Of a DNA stretch of 64,000 nt, positions 35,349 to 44,776 are shown one piece after another. A model generated the notes under the pieces. That model searched no databases and had not been told where the DNA came from. It was given only the letters and a program-made list of their open reading frames with translations. This stretch comes from Amycolatopsis pittospori. GTDB taxonomy: Bacteria > Actinomycetota > Actinomycetes > Mycobacteriales > Pseudonocardiaceae. Both the position numbers and the translations under genes were made by a program. The stretch covers positions 62,001-126,000 of the forward strand of contig NZ_JACBXD010000003.1 in the NCBI RefSeq assembly GCF_013870525.1, written 5' to 3'. Every line of letters starts with the position of its first letter. Within the stretch, counting starts at the first letter, position 1.

Positions 35349-35448
35349 CCGGAGGTCTCTTCCGCCGGTGTGAACCGGCCGACGGTGCCGGGGGCCTGCG
35401 AAGACCACCGTGCTGACGACACCGCCGCGAAGGAATACTCCCCTCACA
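35349..35448 (-). promoter_or_regulatory. yybP-ykoY manganese riboswitch ahead of terC
   Basis: Read on the minus strand, the leader begins GAGGGGAGTA, contains GTGTCGTCAGCACGG and GGCACCGTCGGCCGG helices, and closes with GAAGAGACCTCCGG. GGGGAGUA, the GUCGUCA segment and the terminal AGACCUC are hallmarks of the yybP-ykoY Mn2+ riboswitch. P1 can form between GAGG and CCUC. The 3' strand ACCTCCGG is also complementary over 7 bases to CCGGAGG of the terC Shine-Dalgarno (35321-35327), so ligand binding could free the ribosome site. Confidence 0.85.
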
Positions 35449-35646
35449 GCTGGTCCAGTTTGACCTGTCTGTACGCATGACGCCAGTTAAGGTTGCCCTT
35501 GTCACCAAGATGATGGCGTAACTCCCGTCACATTCACCTCTTCCTCCACGTGGAGTACCCGTTCTGGTGGCTGGCCGACATCACTCTTGTGTGGTCTCTG
35601 TGAGCCGGACGAGCGACTCTCAGGTTCGGGCGAATACGGTCATTCC

Positions 35647-38538
35647 GTGCCCCGAATCCCGCTCCCTCGCACGCGCGGCGCCCGGCTCACCGCGCTAGGT
35701 GCGGTCGTGGTGGTCCTGGCCGCCGCGGCCGTCGTGTGGACGAACAGCGAGCCCGCTCCGTCCGCAGTGAAAACCCAGGAAGCGATCCTCGACATGCCCG
35801 AAGTCCCGGGTTCGTCGGAGGTCGTCAAAATCGACACGACGCTGTACCTGCCCGAGCAGACCCCGGCGCCGGCCGTCCTGCTCGCCCACGGCTTCGGTGG
35901 CGACAAGAACAGCGTCGCCACCGAAGCCCGCGAGCTCGCCGACAAGGGTTTCGTCGTGCTCTCCTGGTCCGCTCGCGGTTTCGGCCGCAGCACCGGGAAG
36001 ATCGCGCTGAACGACCCCGATCGCGAGGTCGCCGACGCCAGGAAGCTGATCGACACGCTGGCCTCGCGGCCGGAGGTGCTCAGCGAGAACGGCGATCCGA
36101 AGGTGGCCGTGTCCGGTGCCTCCTACGGCGGCGCGCTGTCGCTGCTGCTGGCCGGGACCGACAAACGGGTCGACGCCATCGCCCCGGTGATCACCTACAA
36201 CGACCTCGCGCAGGGCCTCTTCCCGAACGCCGCTTCCGCGACTTCCTCGGCCGCCACGACTCCGGCCGCCGGGGCGTTCACCGCGGACGGCGTCTTCAAG
36301 AGGTCGTGGGCCGGCATCTTCTTCTCGGCCGGTTCCGGTGCGGCGCAGGGCGGATCGCCGTCGAATGACGCCCCCGAAGCCGGCGACGAGACGAGCGAAT
36401 CCGGCGCCTCGCAGGCCACCGGCGCGGCGGGTGCCGCGGCGCAGTCCCTCCCGCTCGGCGGACCGAACGGGCAGCGCCCGGCGGCCGGCCCGGCCGACCC
36501 TTGTGGACGGTTCACCGCGGACGTCTGCCAGGCCTACACCGAACTCGCGACCACCGGTAAGGCGAGTCAGCGGACCGTCGACCTGCTCCGCCGCGTCTCC
36601 CCCGCGTCCGTGACGGACAAGATCACCGTGCCGACCCTGCTGGTGCAGGGCGAAAGCGACACCCTGTTCGGATTGGACCAGTCCGACGCGACCGCCCGGC
36701 AGATCGCGGCGGCGGGCGGCAAGGTCCGCACGATCTGGTACACCGGCGGCCACGATGGCGGGAAACCCGGCCAGAAACTGCGCACGCAGATCTCGGACTT
36801 CCTCAAGTTCTCGCTGACCGGCCAGGGCACCGATCCCGGCACCGGGTTCAGCTACGACATCCAGGGCACGCTGCGCGCCAACGGCGCCCCGTCGGTCCGC
36901 ACGGTCACCGCTCCCGCGTACCCGGGTGCCACCGGTGACGCCACCGAGCGGCGGCGGTTCACGCTGGAGGGTCCGGCCCAGCCGGTCGTCCGGCCCGCCG
37001 GCGGCAATCCCGCCGCCGTGAGCGGGATCCCCGGACTGAACGGCGCGGTCGCGGGCTCGTCCCGCCTTTCCGGACTGTTCAGCATCGACCCGCCCGGTCA
37101 AGCCGCGCAGTTCGCGACGGCGCCGCTCGGTGAGCAGACGATCGTGGCCGGTTCGTCCACGGTCCGCCTGCGGGTCTCTGCGGATCCGGCCGCGGCGGCT
37201 CCGCAGAAGGAAGCCGTCCTGTTCGCGAAGCTCTACGACGTCAACTCCGAGGGCGTCCGGACGCTTCCGGCCAACGCGGTCGCACCGTTCCGCGTATCCG
37301 GCCTGCCCGCCGACGGCAGCCCGGTCGAGGTGACGGTGACCCTGCCGGGCATCGTGCGTCCGCTGGAGGCCGGGCACACGCTCCGGCTGGTCGTCGGAAC
37401 CACGGATCAGGCGTTCGCGACGCCGGTCGAGCCCGCGGTGTTCCGCATCGGGCTCGCCGACGGCGGACAACTCGGCGTCCCGGTCGTCCACGGCACGTCG
37501 GTCGGCGCGGGAGCGCCCACGGCGCAGCTGCTCGGGATCGCCGGCACGCTGCTCGCGGGGATCGCGATCGCGGTGATCGCCGCGTTCCGGCGCCGTCGTG
37601 CCCACGACGTCGACGAGAGCCTGGCGAAGACGCCACTGGTGATCGAAGGACTGCACAAGGCCTACGCGGGCGGGTTCGTCGCGGTGAAGGACCTGTCGTT
37701 CCGGGTCGAACCCGGCCAGGTGCTCGGCCTGCTCGGACCGAACGGCGCGGGCAAGACGACGACGCTGCGCATGCTGATGGGGCTGATCACGCCGACCGCC
37801 GGGCACATCCGGGTGTTCGGCCACCTGATCGCGCCCGGTGCGCCGGTGCTGTCCCGGATCGGGTCCTTTGTGGAGGGTTCGGGCTTCCTGCCGCACCTGT
37901 CCGGCAAGGAGAACCTGGAGCTGTACTGGGCGAGCACGGGCCGTCCGAAGGAGCGGGCGCATTTCGCGGAGGCGCTGGAGATCGCCGGGCTCGGCGACGC
38001 GGTGAACCGGCGGGTGCGCACCTACAGCCAGGGTATGCGGCAGCGGCTCGCGATCGCGCAGGCGATGCTCGGCCTCCCGGAGCTCATGGTGCTCGACGAA
38101 CCGACCAACGGACTCGACCCGCCCCAGATCCACCAGATGCGGGAGGTGCTCCAGCGCTACGCGGCGACGGGGCGCACCGTGGTGGTGTCGAGCCACCTGC
38201 TGGCCGAGGTCGAGCAGACCTGTACGCATGTGGTCGTGATGCACCGCGGCATGCTGGTCGCCTCGGGTGAGGTCGGCGAACTGGCCGCGTCCAGCGGCGA
38301 GGCGACGTTCCGGGTCGACAAGCCCGCCGAAGCGGCCGAAGCGCTGCGGAAGGTGGGCGGCGTTTCCGGCGTCGACGTCGACGGGGAACTGGTCCACGCG
38401 GACCTCGACGGACTCGCCCGCGCCGAGGCGGTCGCCGCCCTCGTGCGGGCCGGGGTCGCGGTCGAACAGGCCGGGCCGAGACGCCGTCTGGAAGACGCGT
38501 TCCTGCAGCTGGTCGGAGAGGACTCGAAGGGTGAGTAA
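35647..38538 (+). CDS. Membrane alpha/beta-hydrolase fused to an ABC transporter ATPase
   Basis: A 963-residue fusion. Residues 12-32 are a signal anchor (ALGAVVVVLAAAAVVWT). Residues about 45-440 form an alpha/beta-hydrolase of the CocE/X-Pro dipeptidyl-peptidase type: LLAHGFGGDKNS, nucleophile serine near 159 in VSGASYGGALS, aspartate in QGESDTLFGLD and histidine in YTGGHDGGKPG. A Gly/Ala/Ser-rich insert lies near 195-285, and a beta-sandwich follows (STVRLRVSADPAA to EAGHTLRLVVGTTDQ). A second helix (about 626-647) leads to a complete ABC ATPase: Walker A LGPNGAGKTTT near 697, signature TYSQGMRQRLAIAQ, Walker B LMVLDEPTNGLDP and the H-loop SSHLLAEVEQ. The topology implies an outside hydrolase and an inside ATPase. 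The stop overlaps the permease start. Confidence 0.9.
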   Translation: MPRIPLPRTRGARLTALGAVVVVLAAAAVVWTNSEPAPSAVKTQEAILDMPEVPGSSEVVKIDTTLYLPEQTPAPAVLLAHGFGGDKNSVATEARELADKGFVVLSWSARGFGRSTGKIALNDPDREVADARKLIDTLASRPEVLSENGDPKVAVSGASYGGALSLLLAGTDKRVDAIAPVITYNDLAQGLFPNAASATSSAATTPAAGAFTADGVFKRSWAGIFFSAGSGAAQGGSPSNDAPEAGDETSESGASQATGAAGAAAQSLPLGGPNGQRPAAGPADPCGRFTADVCQAYTELATTGKASQRTVDLLRRVSPASVTDKITVPTLLVQGESDTLFGLDQSDATARQIAAAGGKVRTIWYTGGHDGGKPGQKLRTQISDFLKFSLTGQGTDPGTGFSYDIQGTLRANGAPSVRTVTAPAYPGATGDATERRRFTLEGPAQPVVRPAGGNPAAVSGIPGLNGAVAGSSRLSGLFSIDPPGQAAQFATAPLGEQTIVAGSSTVRLRVSADPAAAAPQKEAVLFAKLYDVNSEGVRTLPANAVAPFRVSGLPADGSPVEVTVTLPGIVRPLEAGHTLRLVVGTTDQAFATPVEPAVFRIGLADGGQLGVPVVHGTSVGAGAPTAQLLGIAGTLLAGIAIAVIAAFRRRRAHDVDESLAKTPLVIEGLHKAYAGGFVAVKDLSFRVEPGQVLGLLGPNGAGKTTTLRMLMGLITPTAGHIRVFGHLIAPGAPVLSRIGSFVEGSGFLPHLSGKENLELYWASTGRPKERAHFAEALEIAGLGDAVNRRVRTYSQGMRQRLAIAQAMLGLPELMVLDEPTNGLDPPQIHQMREVLQRYAATGRTVVVSSHLLAEVEQTCTHVVVMHRGMLVASGEVGELAASSGEATFRVDKPAEAAEALRKVGGVSGVDVDGELVHADLDGLARAEAVAALVRAGVAVEQAGPRRRLEDAFLQLVGEDSKGE

Positions 38539-39490
38539 GACCAATGGTTCCGGCCCGGTGACCCGGGCGGATCACGGCGTGCACACCGACCCGGCCGCGC
38601 TGCTGGAGCTGACCGAGGTCGCTTCGCACGAACGGACCGAGGTCGGCCCGGACGGCGCGGTGGCGGGCTACCGCGCCGACCGGACACTGCGGCTCGGTGT
38701 CGAACTGAAGCGGCAGCTCAAGCGACGACGGACCCAGCTCATGCTGGGCTTCGTCGCGCTGCTGCCGTTCATCCTGGTGATCGCGTTCGAGATCGGGCAG
38801 GCCAACCCGAACCGCCGCAGCGGCGGTTTCGTCGACCTCGCCACGGCGAGCGCGCCGAACTTCGTGGTGCTCGCGCTGTTCGTCTCCGGGACGTTCCTGC
38901 TGCCGATGATCGTGGCGCTGTTCTACGGCGACACGATCGCCAGCGAGGCGTCGTGGTCGAGCCTGAAGTACCTGCTCGCGATGCCGGTCCCCCGGCACCG
39001 GGTACTGCGGCAGAAGGCCATCGTCTCCGGCATCCTTTCGGCCGCCGCGCTGATCCTGTTGCCGTTGGTGTCGCTCGTGGTCGGCGTGATCTGGTACGGC
39101 GCGGGCGACGCGATCAGCCCGACCGGCGACGCGGTGTCGTTCAGCGACAGCCTCATCGCGATGGGGCTGGCCACGATCTACATCATCCTCCAGCTGGCGT
39201 GGGTGGCCGGGCTGGCGATGCTGCTTTCGGTCGCCACCGACGCCCCGCTCGGCGCCGTGGGCGGCGCGGTCATCGTCGCGATCGTTTCGCAGATCCTCGA
39301 CCAGATCACCGCGTTGGAAGGGCTGCGGGACTATCTGCCGACGCATTTCGCGTTCTCGTGGATGGATCTGATCTCGACCGACATCGACTGGACCAACATG
39401 GCCAACGGCATGTTGTCCGCGGCGTTGTACGGCACGGTGTTCTTCCTTCTGGCCGGCCGCCGGTTCGCGACGAAGGACATCACCAGCTGA
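38531..39490 (+). CDS. ABC-2 type transporter permease
   Basis: A 319-residue permease with a long soluble N-terminus (about 1-60) and six transmembrane helices: QLMLGFVALLPFILVIAF, FVVLALFVSGTFLLPMIVAL, a middle pair and FAFSWMDL near the C-terminus. The loop SLKYLLAMPVPRHRVLRQK is typical of the ABC-2 family coupling region. The GTG start overlaps the ATPase stop by eight bases, so this is the membrane partner of the preceding fusion. Drug, peptide or lipid export is possible; the attached hydrolase hints at an ester or peptide substrate. Confidence 0.88.
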   Translation: MSKTNGSGPVTRADHGVHTDPAALLELTEVASHERTEVGPDGAVAGYRADRTLRLGVELKRQLKRRRTQLMLGFVALLPFILVIAFEIGQANPNRRSGGFVDLATASAPNFVVLALFVSGTFLLPMIVALFYGDTIASEASWSSLKYLLAMPVPRHRVLRQKAIVSGILSAAALILLPLVSLVVGVIWYGAGDAISPTGDAVSFSDSLIAMGLATIYIILQLAWVAGLAMLLSVATDAPLGAVGGAVIVAIVSQILDQITALEGLRDYLPTHFAFSWMDLISTDIDWTNMANGMLSAALYGTVFFLLAGRRFATKDITS

Positions 39491-39506
39491 GAGCGATTCC
39501 GCACCG

Positions 39507-39566
39507 GAAAACCACCGGGGTCCACCGGGAAGACGAAATCCTCTTCCCTGGTGGGCCCCGGTTTTC
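39507..39566 (+). terminator. Terminator after the hydrolase-ABC operon
   Basis: A long interrupted stem: GAAAACCaCCGGGGtCCACC with GGAAGA pairs with TCTTCC and GGTGGgCCCCGGttttc around an 8-nt loop, 17 bp after the permease stop. The adjacent 39567-39746 is relatively AT-rich, holds an 8-bp inverted pair TTCACCCA (39583) / TGGGTGAA (39653) and presumably the next gene's promoter. Confidence 0.8.
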
Positions 39567-39746
39567 ACTGGCCGTGGCGACCTTCACCCATTAGCGCCGG
39601 TAAGCGGTGTTTCATGCGCATGAGAACATTGATTTTCCGATCATCGACTCATTGGGTGAAAAGTTCCCCATCATCTTCGATGACCTCCGGGAAATCCTTA
39701 TCTTCAGGGAAAGGTGCCGACGCGAGAAGAAAGCGGGGATGTCACC

Positions 39747-40169
39747 ATGACCCAGTCGATCGAGGTTCCGGTCCAGGAATTCGCTCTTGATTGGACCATG
39801 AGCTCCGGCAAAGGTGGCAGAGTCGGATTCGCCGTCTCGGGCCAGGTGACCCTTCTCGACAACAAGCGGTTCTACAAGATCGACGGGGTCCTCTACATTT
39901 CCGAGGGCAGCACGTATTGCCGCGACATCGGCAACCCGCATCTGTTCGTCCGGCGCAACGGCGTCGAGGAAAGCGGCAGGCAATGGGGCTGGGAGACCAT
40001 CTGCAGCCGCAAGTCCAGCAGCAGGCTCTGCGCGATGGACGCGTACTTCGTCCGCACCGGCTACTGGGCGCCCTCAGACCGTGCCATCCAGCTGAGCATC
40101 GGTGCCGAGACGGGCTGGAACCGCAAGCGGTCCTTCAGCCCGACGATCACCGTGCGCCTGGCGGAATGA
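39747..40169 (+). CDS. Hypothetical small beta-rich protein
   Basis: 140 residues, no signal peptide or membrane segment. Alternating hydrophobic strands (GRVGFAVSGQVTLLDNKRFY, GVLYISEGSTYCRD, PHLFVRRNGVEESG, AIQLSIGAETG, PTITVRLAE) suggest a beta-sandwich. Three cysteines (TYCRDIG, ETICSRK, RLCAMDAY). I do not recognise the family. GC content upstream is lower than average, and the gene stands alone between two unrelated units. Confidence 0.7.
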   Translation: MTQSIEVPVQEFALDWTMSSGKGGRVGFAVSGQVTLLDNKRFYKIDGVLYISEGSTYCRDIGNPHLFVRRNGVEESGRQWGWETICSRKSSSRLCAMDAYFVRTGYWAPSDRAIQLSIGAETGWNRKRSFSPTITVRLAE

Positions 40170-40213
40170 GCGGTCCACTGTAGATCCCCGCCGGCTCGGG
40201 TACGGTCGGGCTC

Positions 40214-40984
40214 ATGGCCACCTCCTCGATCCGCGTGGACGACGAAGGCGGGATCGCCGTCGTCACCCTGCAGCACGGCAAGGCGAACACCCTCGACACG
40301 GAGTTCTGTCAGGAACTGATCGTCCGGCTCGAAGACGTTCAGCTCGGCGGCTGTCGCGGCGTCGTGCTGACCGGAACCGGCGGCATCTTCTCGGCGGGCG
40401 TCGACCTGCGGCGGGTGCACGACGGCGGCAAGGACTACATCGAAGAGTTCCTGCCCGCGCTGTCCGACGCGTTCCTCTCGGTGTTCGGCTTCCCCGGTCC
40501 GGTGATCGCGGCGCTCAACGGGCACGCGATCGCCGGCGGCGCCGTCCTGGCCGCCGCCTGCGACCGCCGTGTCCTCGCCGAGGGCCCGAGCCGGATCGGG
40601 ATCACCGAACTGCTCGTCGGTGTCCCGTTCCCGTTGGCGGCCTTGGAGATCCTGCGCTCCGGGTTCGGCGCCGACGTCCTCGGCGAACTCGCGTTCCTCG
40701 GCGAGACGCACCTGCCCGAAGAGGCGTTGCGGCTCGGCCTGGTGAACGAGGTGACCGCGCCGGAGAACGTCCTGCCGCGAGCCGTGGCGCTGGCCAGGAA
40801 GCTCGCCGAGATCCCCGCGGCCGCGTACGCGCATACGAAGGCTCAGCTGCACCGGCCGTTCCACGAGCGCATCGCCGAACACCGCACCGGCGACGACGCC
40901 CACGTCCTCGAACTGTGGAGCTCCCCCGAGGCACTCGCCGCCATCAAGGCCTACGTCGAACGGGTGCTCAGCCGCCCGAACTGA
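40214..40984 (+). CDS. Enoyl-CoA hydratase/isomerase family protein
   Basis: A 256-residue crotonase-fold enzyme. The oxyanion-hole segments are visible: GIFSAGVDLRRVHDGGKD in the first CoA-binding region and ALNGHAIAGGAVLAAACDRRV in the second. The positions that hold the two catalytic glutamates in true hydratases are in GITELLVGVPFP and the preceding helix, and only one acidic residue is evident, so it may be an isomerase or another crotonase activity. No other fatty-acid genes are adjacent. Confidence 0.88.
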   Translation: MATSSIRVDDEGGIAVVTLQHGKANTLDTEFCQELIVRLEDVQLGGCRGVVLTGTGGIFSAGVDLRRVHDGGKDYIEEFLPALSDAFLSVFGFPGPVIAALNGHAIAGGAVLAAACDRRVLAEGPSRIGITELLVGVPFPLAALEILRSGFGADVLGELAFLGETHLPEEALRLGLVNEVTAPENVLPRAVALARKLAEIPAAAYAHTKAQLHRPFHERIAEHRTGDDAHVLELWSSPEALAAIKAYVERVLSRPN

Positions 40985-41087
40985 GGCTTCCCGATCACCG
41001 GGACGCCCTCCGGATAGCCGATTGCCGACCGGCCGGGACTCTGTGAGTATCCGACCGCCGAACAGGTCGGCGATGGGGAGGGCACGG

Positions 41088-42497
41088 ATGCGGAAGTTCA
41101 CGGCCGCGTGGTCGGTTTTGGCGGTCACGGTGCTCGCGCTGGCCGGGCTGACGCCGGCCGCGCAGGCGGCACCCGAGGACATCAAGGACGCGCTCGGCCG
41201 GATCCCCGGCCTGACCGTCGTGTCGGAGAACCCGGCGCCGACCGGCTACCGGTTCTTCAAGCTCACGTTCACTCAGCCGGTGGATCACCACAAGCCGTCC
41301 GCCGGCACCTTCCAGCAGCGATTCACTTTGCTGCACAAGGAGTTCCGCGCGCCGACCGTGGCGTTCACGAGCGGGTACAACGTGTCGGAAGCGGCTAACC
41401 GTTCTGAGCCGACCCAGATCGTCGACGGCAACCAGCTGTCGATGGAGTACCGCTTCTTCACCCCGTCTCGGCCCGAGCGGCCGAACTGGGGCAAGCAGCT
41501 GACGATCTGGCAGGCGGCCGCGGACCAGCACCGCGCCGTCGAGGCTTTCAAGCGGATCTACCCGGGCAAGTGGCTCGCCACCGGCGGCAGCAAGGGCGGC
41601 ATGACGGCGACCTACTTCCGTAGGTTCTTCCCGAACGACGTCGACGGCACGATCCCCTACGTCGCGCCCAACGACGTGATCAACTCGCACGACCGCTACA
41701 ACCGATTCCTCGCGAACGTCGGCGACGATCCGGCGTGCCGCACGGCGCTGAAGGCGATCCAGCGCGACGTACTGACGCGGCGCTCGGAGTTCGCGGCGCT
41801 CGCCGCCGCCGACGCGGCGAAGAACGGCTACACGTTCTCGATCGTGGGCTCCGCCGACGTGTCACTCGAGATCTCGGTGATCGACTCGTACTTCGCGTTC
41901 TGGCAGTACCAGAAGCAGGCGGACTGCGCGACGGTCCCGAAGGCCGGCGCTCCGGCGGCCGAGGTGTACGCCTGGTTCGAACGCGTCGAAAGCCTCAACA
42001 CGTACTCCGACCAGAGCCTCGGCGGCTACGTCCCCTACTACTTCCAGGCCGCGTACCAGCTCGGCGCCCCGGAGTCGTACGAAAGCTACCTCCGGGACCT
42101 CCTGCGCTACCCGGGCCGGAACATGTCCCGGTCGTTCGTGCCGAAATCCGTCGATATCCCCCGGTTCGACCACCTGGCCATGCCGGACATCGACTTCTGG
42201 GTGAAGACGCAGGGAAAGCGGCTGCTCTACATCTACGGCGAGAACGACCCGTGGAGCGCGGAGCCGTTCGAACTCGGCTTCGGTTCGCGGGACTCGTACA
42301 CGTACACCGTGCCCGGCGGGAACCACGGCTCGCGGATCGCGCAGCTCCCGGCGGCCCAGGCCGCCGAAGCGACGAACACCGTCCGACGATGGGCCGGTCT
42401 GCCTCCCGTTTCGCCGGGCGTCTCCACGCGTTCGGTACCGGCCGGCTTCCCCGACTTCGACGCCGACCTGACCCTGCTGGAGCGCCCGCGCCTCTGA
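41088..42497 (+). CDS. Secreted serine peptidase (S28/S37 tripeptidyl-aminopeptidase type)
   Basis: A 469-residue exported protease. The signal peptide (RKFTAAWSVLAVTVLALAGL, cleavage after AAQA) precedes a catalytic domain matching the Streptomyces PS-10/peptidase S37 group, annotated elsewhere as S28: FFKLTFTQPVDHHKPSAGTF, the nucleophile serine in WLATGGSKGGMTATYFRR, aspartate in YIYGENDPWSAEPF and histidine in VPGGNHGSRIAQLP. GGGGAGGG precedes the ATG at 41088. The mature enzyme should act outside the cell on peptides. Confidence 0.9.
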   Translation: MRKFTAAWSVLAVTVLALAGLTPAAQAAPEDIKDALGRIPGLTVVSENPAPTGYRFFKLTFTQPVDHHKPSAGTFQQRFTLLHKEFRAPTVAFTSGYNVSEAANRSEPTQIVDGNQLSMEYRFFTPSRPERPNWGKQLTIWQAAADQHRAVEAFKRIYPGKWLATGGSKGGMTATYFRRFFPNDVDGTIPYVAPNDVINSHDRYNRFLANVGDDPACRTALKAIQRDVLTRRSEFAALAAADAAKNGYTFSIVGSADVSLEISVIDSYFAFWQYQKQADCATVPKAGAPAAEVYAWFERVESLNTYSDQSLGGYVPYYFQAAYQLGAPESYESYLRDLLRYPGRNMSRSFVPKSVDIPRFDHLAMPDIDFWVKTQGKRLLYIYGENDPWSAEPFELGFGSRDSYTYTVPGGNHGSRIAQLPAAQAAEATNTVRRWAGLPPVSPGVSTRSVPAGFPDFDADLTLLERPRL

Positions 42498-42503
42498 CAC
42501 CCT

Positions 42504-42567
42504 CGCGTTCAGTCCTCTCAATGCGGTAGTTGCACACGCAAGGATCGCAACGAGAGGACTGAACGCG
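42504..42567. repeat. 64-nt long palindrome between convergent genes
   Basis: Outer arms CGCGTTCAGTCCTCTC / GAGAGGACTGAACGCG (16 bp, perfect), then a partly paired middle containing ATGCGGTAGTTGC and GCAAGGATCGCAA around an ACAC loop. It occupies the 70 bp between the stops of the S37/S28 peptidase and uvrB and shares sequence with the element at 50023. Confidence 0.9.
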
Positions 42568-42568
42568 C

Positions 42569-44725
42569 CTATTTGATGCCGGCCGCGTCCATGCCGCGCA
42601 GCTCCTTCTTCAGGTCCGAAACCTCGTCGCGCAGGCGGGCGGCGAGTTCGAACTGCAGGTCGCGGGCGGCCTGCATCATCTGGTCGGTCATCTGCTGGAT
42701 GAGGTCCGCCAGCTCGGCTCGCGGCATCCCGGCGACGTCCTTGTCGGCGAGCATCCCGGAGCTGCGCACGCGGTCGCCCTGCTCGGGCTTCTTGCCGCGG
42801 GAAGAGTTCCGGCCCGAACCGCCGACGGCGACGGACTCCGTGTCCTCGGCCTCGCTGTAGACACGGTCCAGGATGTCGGCGATCTTCTTCCGCAGCGGCT
42901 GCGGGTCGACGCCGCGCTCCTCGTTGTAGGCGACCTGCTTGGCGCGACGGCGATCGGTCTCGTCGATGGCGTGCTGCATCGAGTCGGTGATCTTGTCGGC
43001 GTACATGTGCACTTCGCCCGACACGTTTCGCGCCGCGCGGCCGATCGTCTGGATCAGCGAGGTCCCGCTGCGGAGGAAGCCCTCCTTGTCCGCGTCGAGG
43101 ATCGCGACCAGCGACACCTCGGGCAGGTCGAGACCCTCACGGAGCAGGTTGATGCCGACGAGTACGTCGAAATCGCCCGCGCGCAGCTGCCGCAGCAGTT
43201 CGATCCGGCGCAGCGTGTCCACCTCGGAGTGCAGGTACCGCACCCGGATGCCCAGCTCCAGCAGGTAATCGGTGAGGTCCTCGGACATCTTCTTGGTGAG
43301 CGTGGTGACCAGGACACGCTCGTCCTTCTCGGCCCGCTCGCGGATCTCGTGCACCAGGTCGTCGATCTGGCCCTCGGTGGGCTTCACGACCACCTTCGGG
43401 TCGATCAGGCCGGTCGGCCGGATGACCTGCTCGACGAACTCGCCGCCGGCCTGCCCCATTTCGTACGGGCCCGGCGTCGCCGACAGGTACACCGTCTGCC
43501 CGATGCGGTCGGTGAACTCCTCCCAGGTCAGCGGCCGGTTGTCGACCGCGCTGGGCAGCCGGAAACCGAACTCGACCAGGTTCCGCTTACGGGACATGTC
43601 CCCTTCGAACATGCCGCCGATCTGCGGGACGGTCTGGTGCGACTCGTCGATGACCAGCAGGAAGTCGTCCGGGAAGTAGTCGATCAGGGTAGCGGGCGCG
43701 GAACCGGCGTCGCGGCCGTCGATATGCCGCGAATAGTTCTCGATCCCCGAGCAGAACCCGACCTGGCGCATCATCTCGATGTCGTACGCGGTCCGCATCC
43801 GCAGCCGCTGGGCCTCCAGCAGCTTGCCCTGCTTCTCCAGCTCCGCCAGCCGCTGCTCCAGCTCGGCCTCGATGCCGCGGATGGCCTTCTCCATCCGCTC
43901 CGGACCCGCGACGTAGTGCGTGGCCGGGAAGATGCGGACCTCGTCGACCTCTTTCACGATGTCGCCGGTGAGCGGGTGCAGGTAGTACAGCTTCTCGATC
44001 TCGTCGCCGAAGAACTCGACGCGGATCGCCAGCTCCTCGTACGCCGGGATGATCTCGACCGTGTCGCCGCGGGCACGGAAGGTTCCCCGAGCGAAGGCGA
44101 TGTCGTTGCGGGTGTACTGCACGTCCACCAGCGCGCGGAGGAAGACGTCCCGGTCGAGCTGCTCGCCGACCTTCAGTTTCGAGGACCGGTCCAGGTACGA
44201 CTGGGGCGTGCCGAGGCCGTAGATGCAGGAGACACTCGCGACCACGATGACGTCGCGCCGCGACAACAGGTTCATCGTCGCCGAGTGGCGAAGTCGCTCG
44301 ACGTCGTCGTTGATCGACGAGTCCTTCTCGATGTAGGTGTCCGTCTGCGCGATGTACGCCTCGGGCTGGTAATAGTCGTAGTAACTGACGAAGTATTCGA
44401 CCGCGTTGTGCGGGAACAGCTCCCTCAGCTCGTTCGCCAGCTGCGCGGCCAGCGTCTTGTTCGGCGCCATCACCAGTGTCGGACGCTGGACCCGCTCGAT
44501 CAGCCAGGCCGTCGTCGCCGACTTGCCGGTACCCGTGGCGCCCAGGAGCACCACGTCCCGCTCGCCCGCGTTGACCCGGCGTTCGAGTTCGTCGATGGCC
44601 GCCGGCTGGTCGCCGGCGGGCTTGTAGTCACTGACGACCTCGAACCGGCCGCCGGTCCGGGGGACGTCGGTGACGGGCCGGTGGTCCGACTGGGCGAGCA
44701 CGGGGTGTTCGGTTGCGAAAGCCAC
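42569..44725 (-). CDS. uvrB: UvrB, excinuclease ABC subunit B
   Basis: A 718-residue damage-verification helicase of nucleotide excision repair. Walker A is [16 protein letters not shown], and the beta-hairpin region is [20 protein letters not shown]. The DEAD-like motif is [16 protein letters not shown], and helicase motifs V-VI are [20 protein letters not shown] and [19 protein letters not shown]. The C-terminal UVR domain ([20 protein letters not shown]) contacts UvrC. Full length and intact. It starts 51 bp after the DUF5685 gene on the same strand and ends at a long palindrome. Confidence 0.98.
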   Translation of the reverse strand: MAFATEHPVLAQSDHRPVTDVPRTGGRFEVVSDYKPAGDQPAAIDELERRVNAGERDVVLLGATGTGKSATTAWLIERVQRPTLVMAPNKTLAAQLANELRELFPHNAVEYFVSYYDYYQPEAYIAQTDTYIEKDSSINDDVERLRHSATMNLLSRRDVIVVASVSCIYGLGTPQSYLDRSSKLKVGEQLDRDVFLRALVDVQYTRNDIAFARGTFRARGDTVEIIPAYEELAIRVEFFGDEIEKLYYLHPLTGDIVKEVDEVRIFPATHYVAGPERMEKAIRGIEAELEQRLAELEKQGKLLEAQRLRMRTAYDIEMMRQVGFCSGIENYSRHIDGRDAGSAPATLIDYFPDDFLLVIDESHQTVPQIGGMFEGDMSRKRNLVEFGFRLPSAVDNRPLTWEEFTDRIGQTVYLSATPGPYEMGQAGGEFVEQVIRPTGLIDPKVVVKPTEGQIDDLVHEIRERAEKDERVLVTTLTKKMSEDLTDYLLELGIRVRYLHSEVDTLRRIELLRQLRAGDFDVLVGINLLREGLDLPEVSLVAILDADKEGFLRSGTSLIQTIGRAARNVSGEVHMYADKITDSMQHAIDETDRRRAKQVAYNEERGVDPQPLRKKIADILDRVYSEAEDTESVAVGGSGRNSSRGKKPEQGDRVRSSGMLADKDVAGMPRAELADLIQQMTDQMMQAARDLQFELAARLRDEVSDLKKELRGMDAAGIK

Positions 44726-44776
44726 GAGGACCAGAGTAGGCGCTGGGTCCGACAGTTTCCGTTTCGCCTGGTCGAC

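Noticed and set aside
35695..38544. 949-codon open frame antisense to the hydrolase-ABC fusion
   Set aside because: The sense strand has an intact triad and all ABC motifs; the antisense text is non-protein-like.
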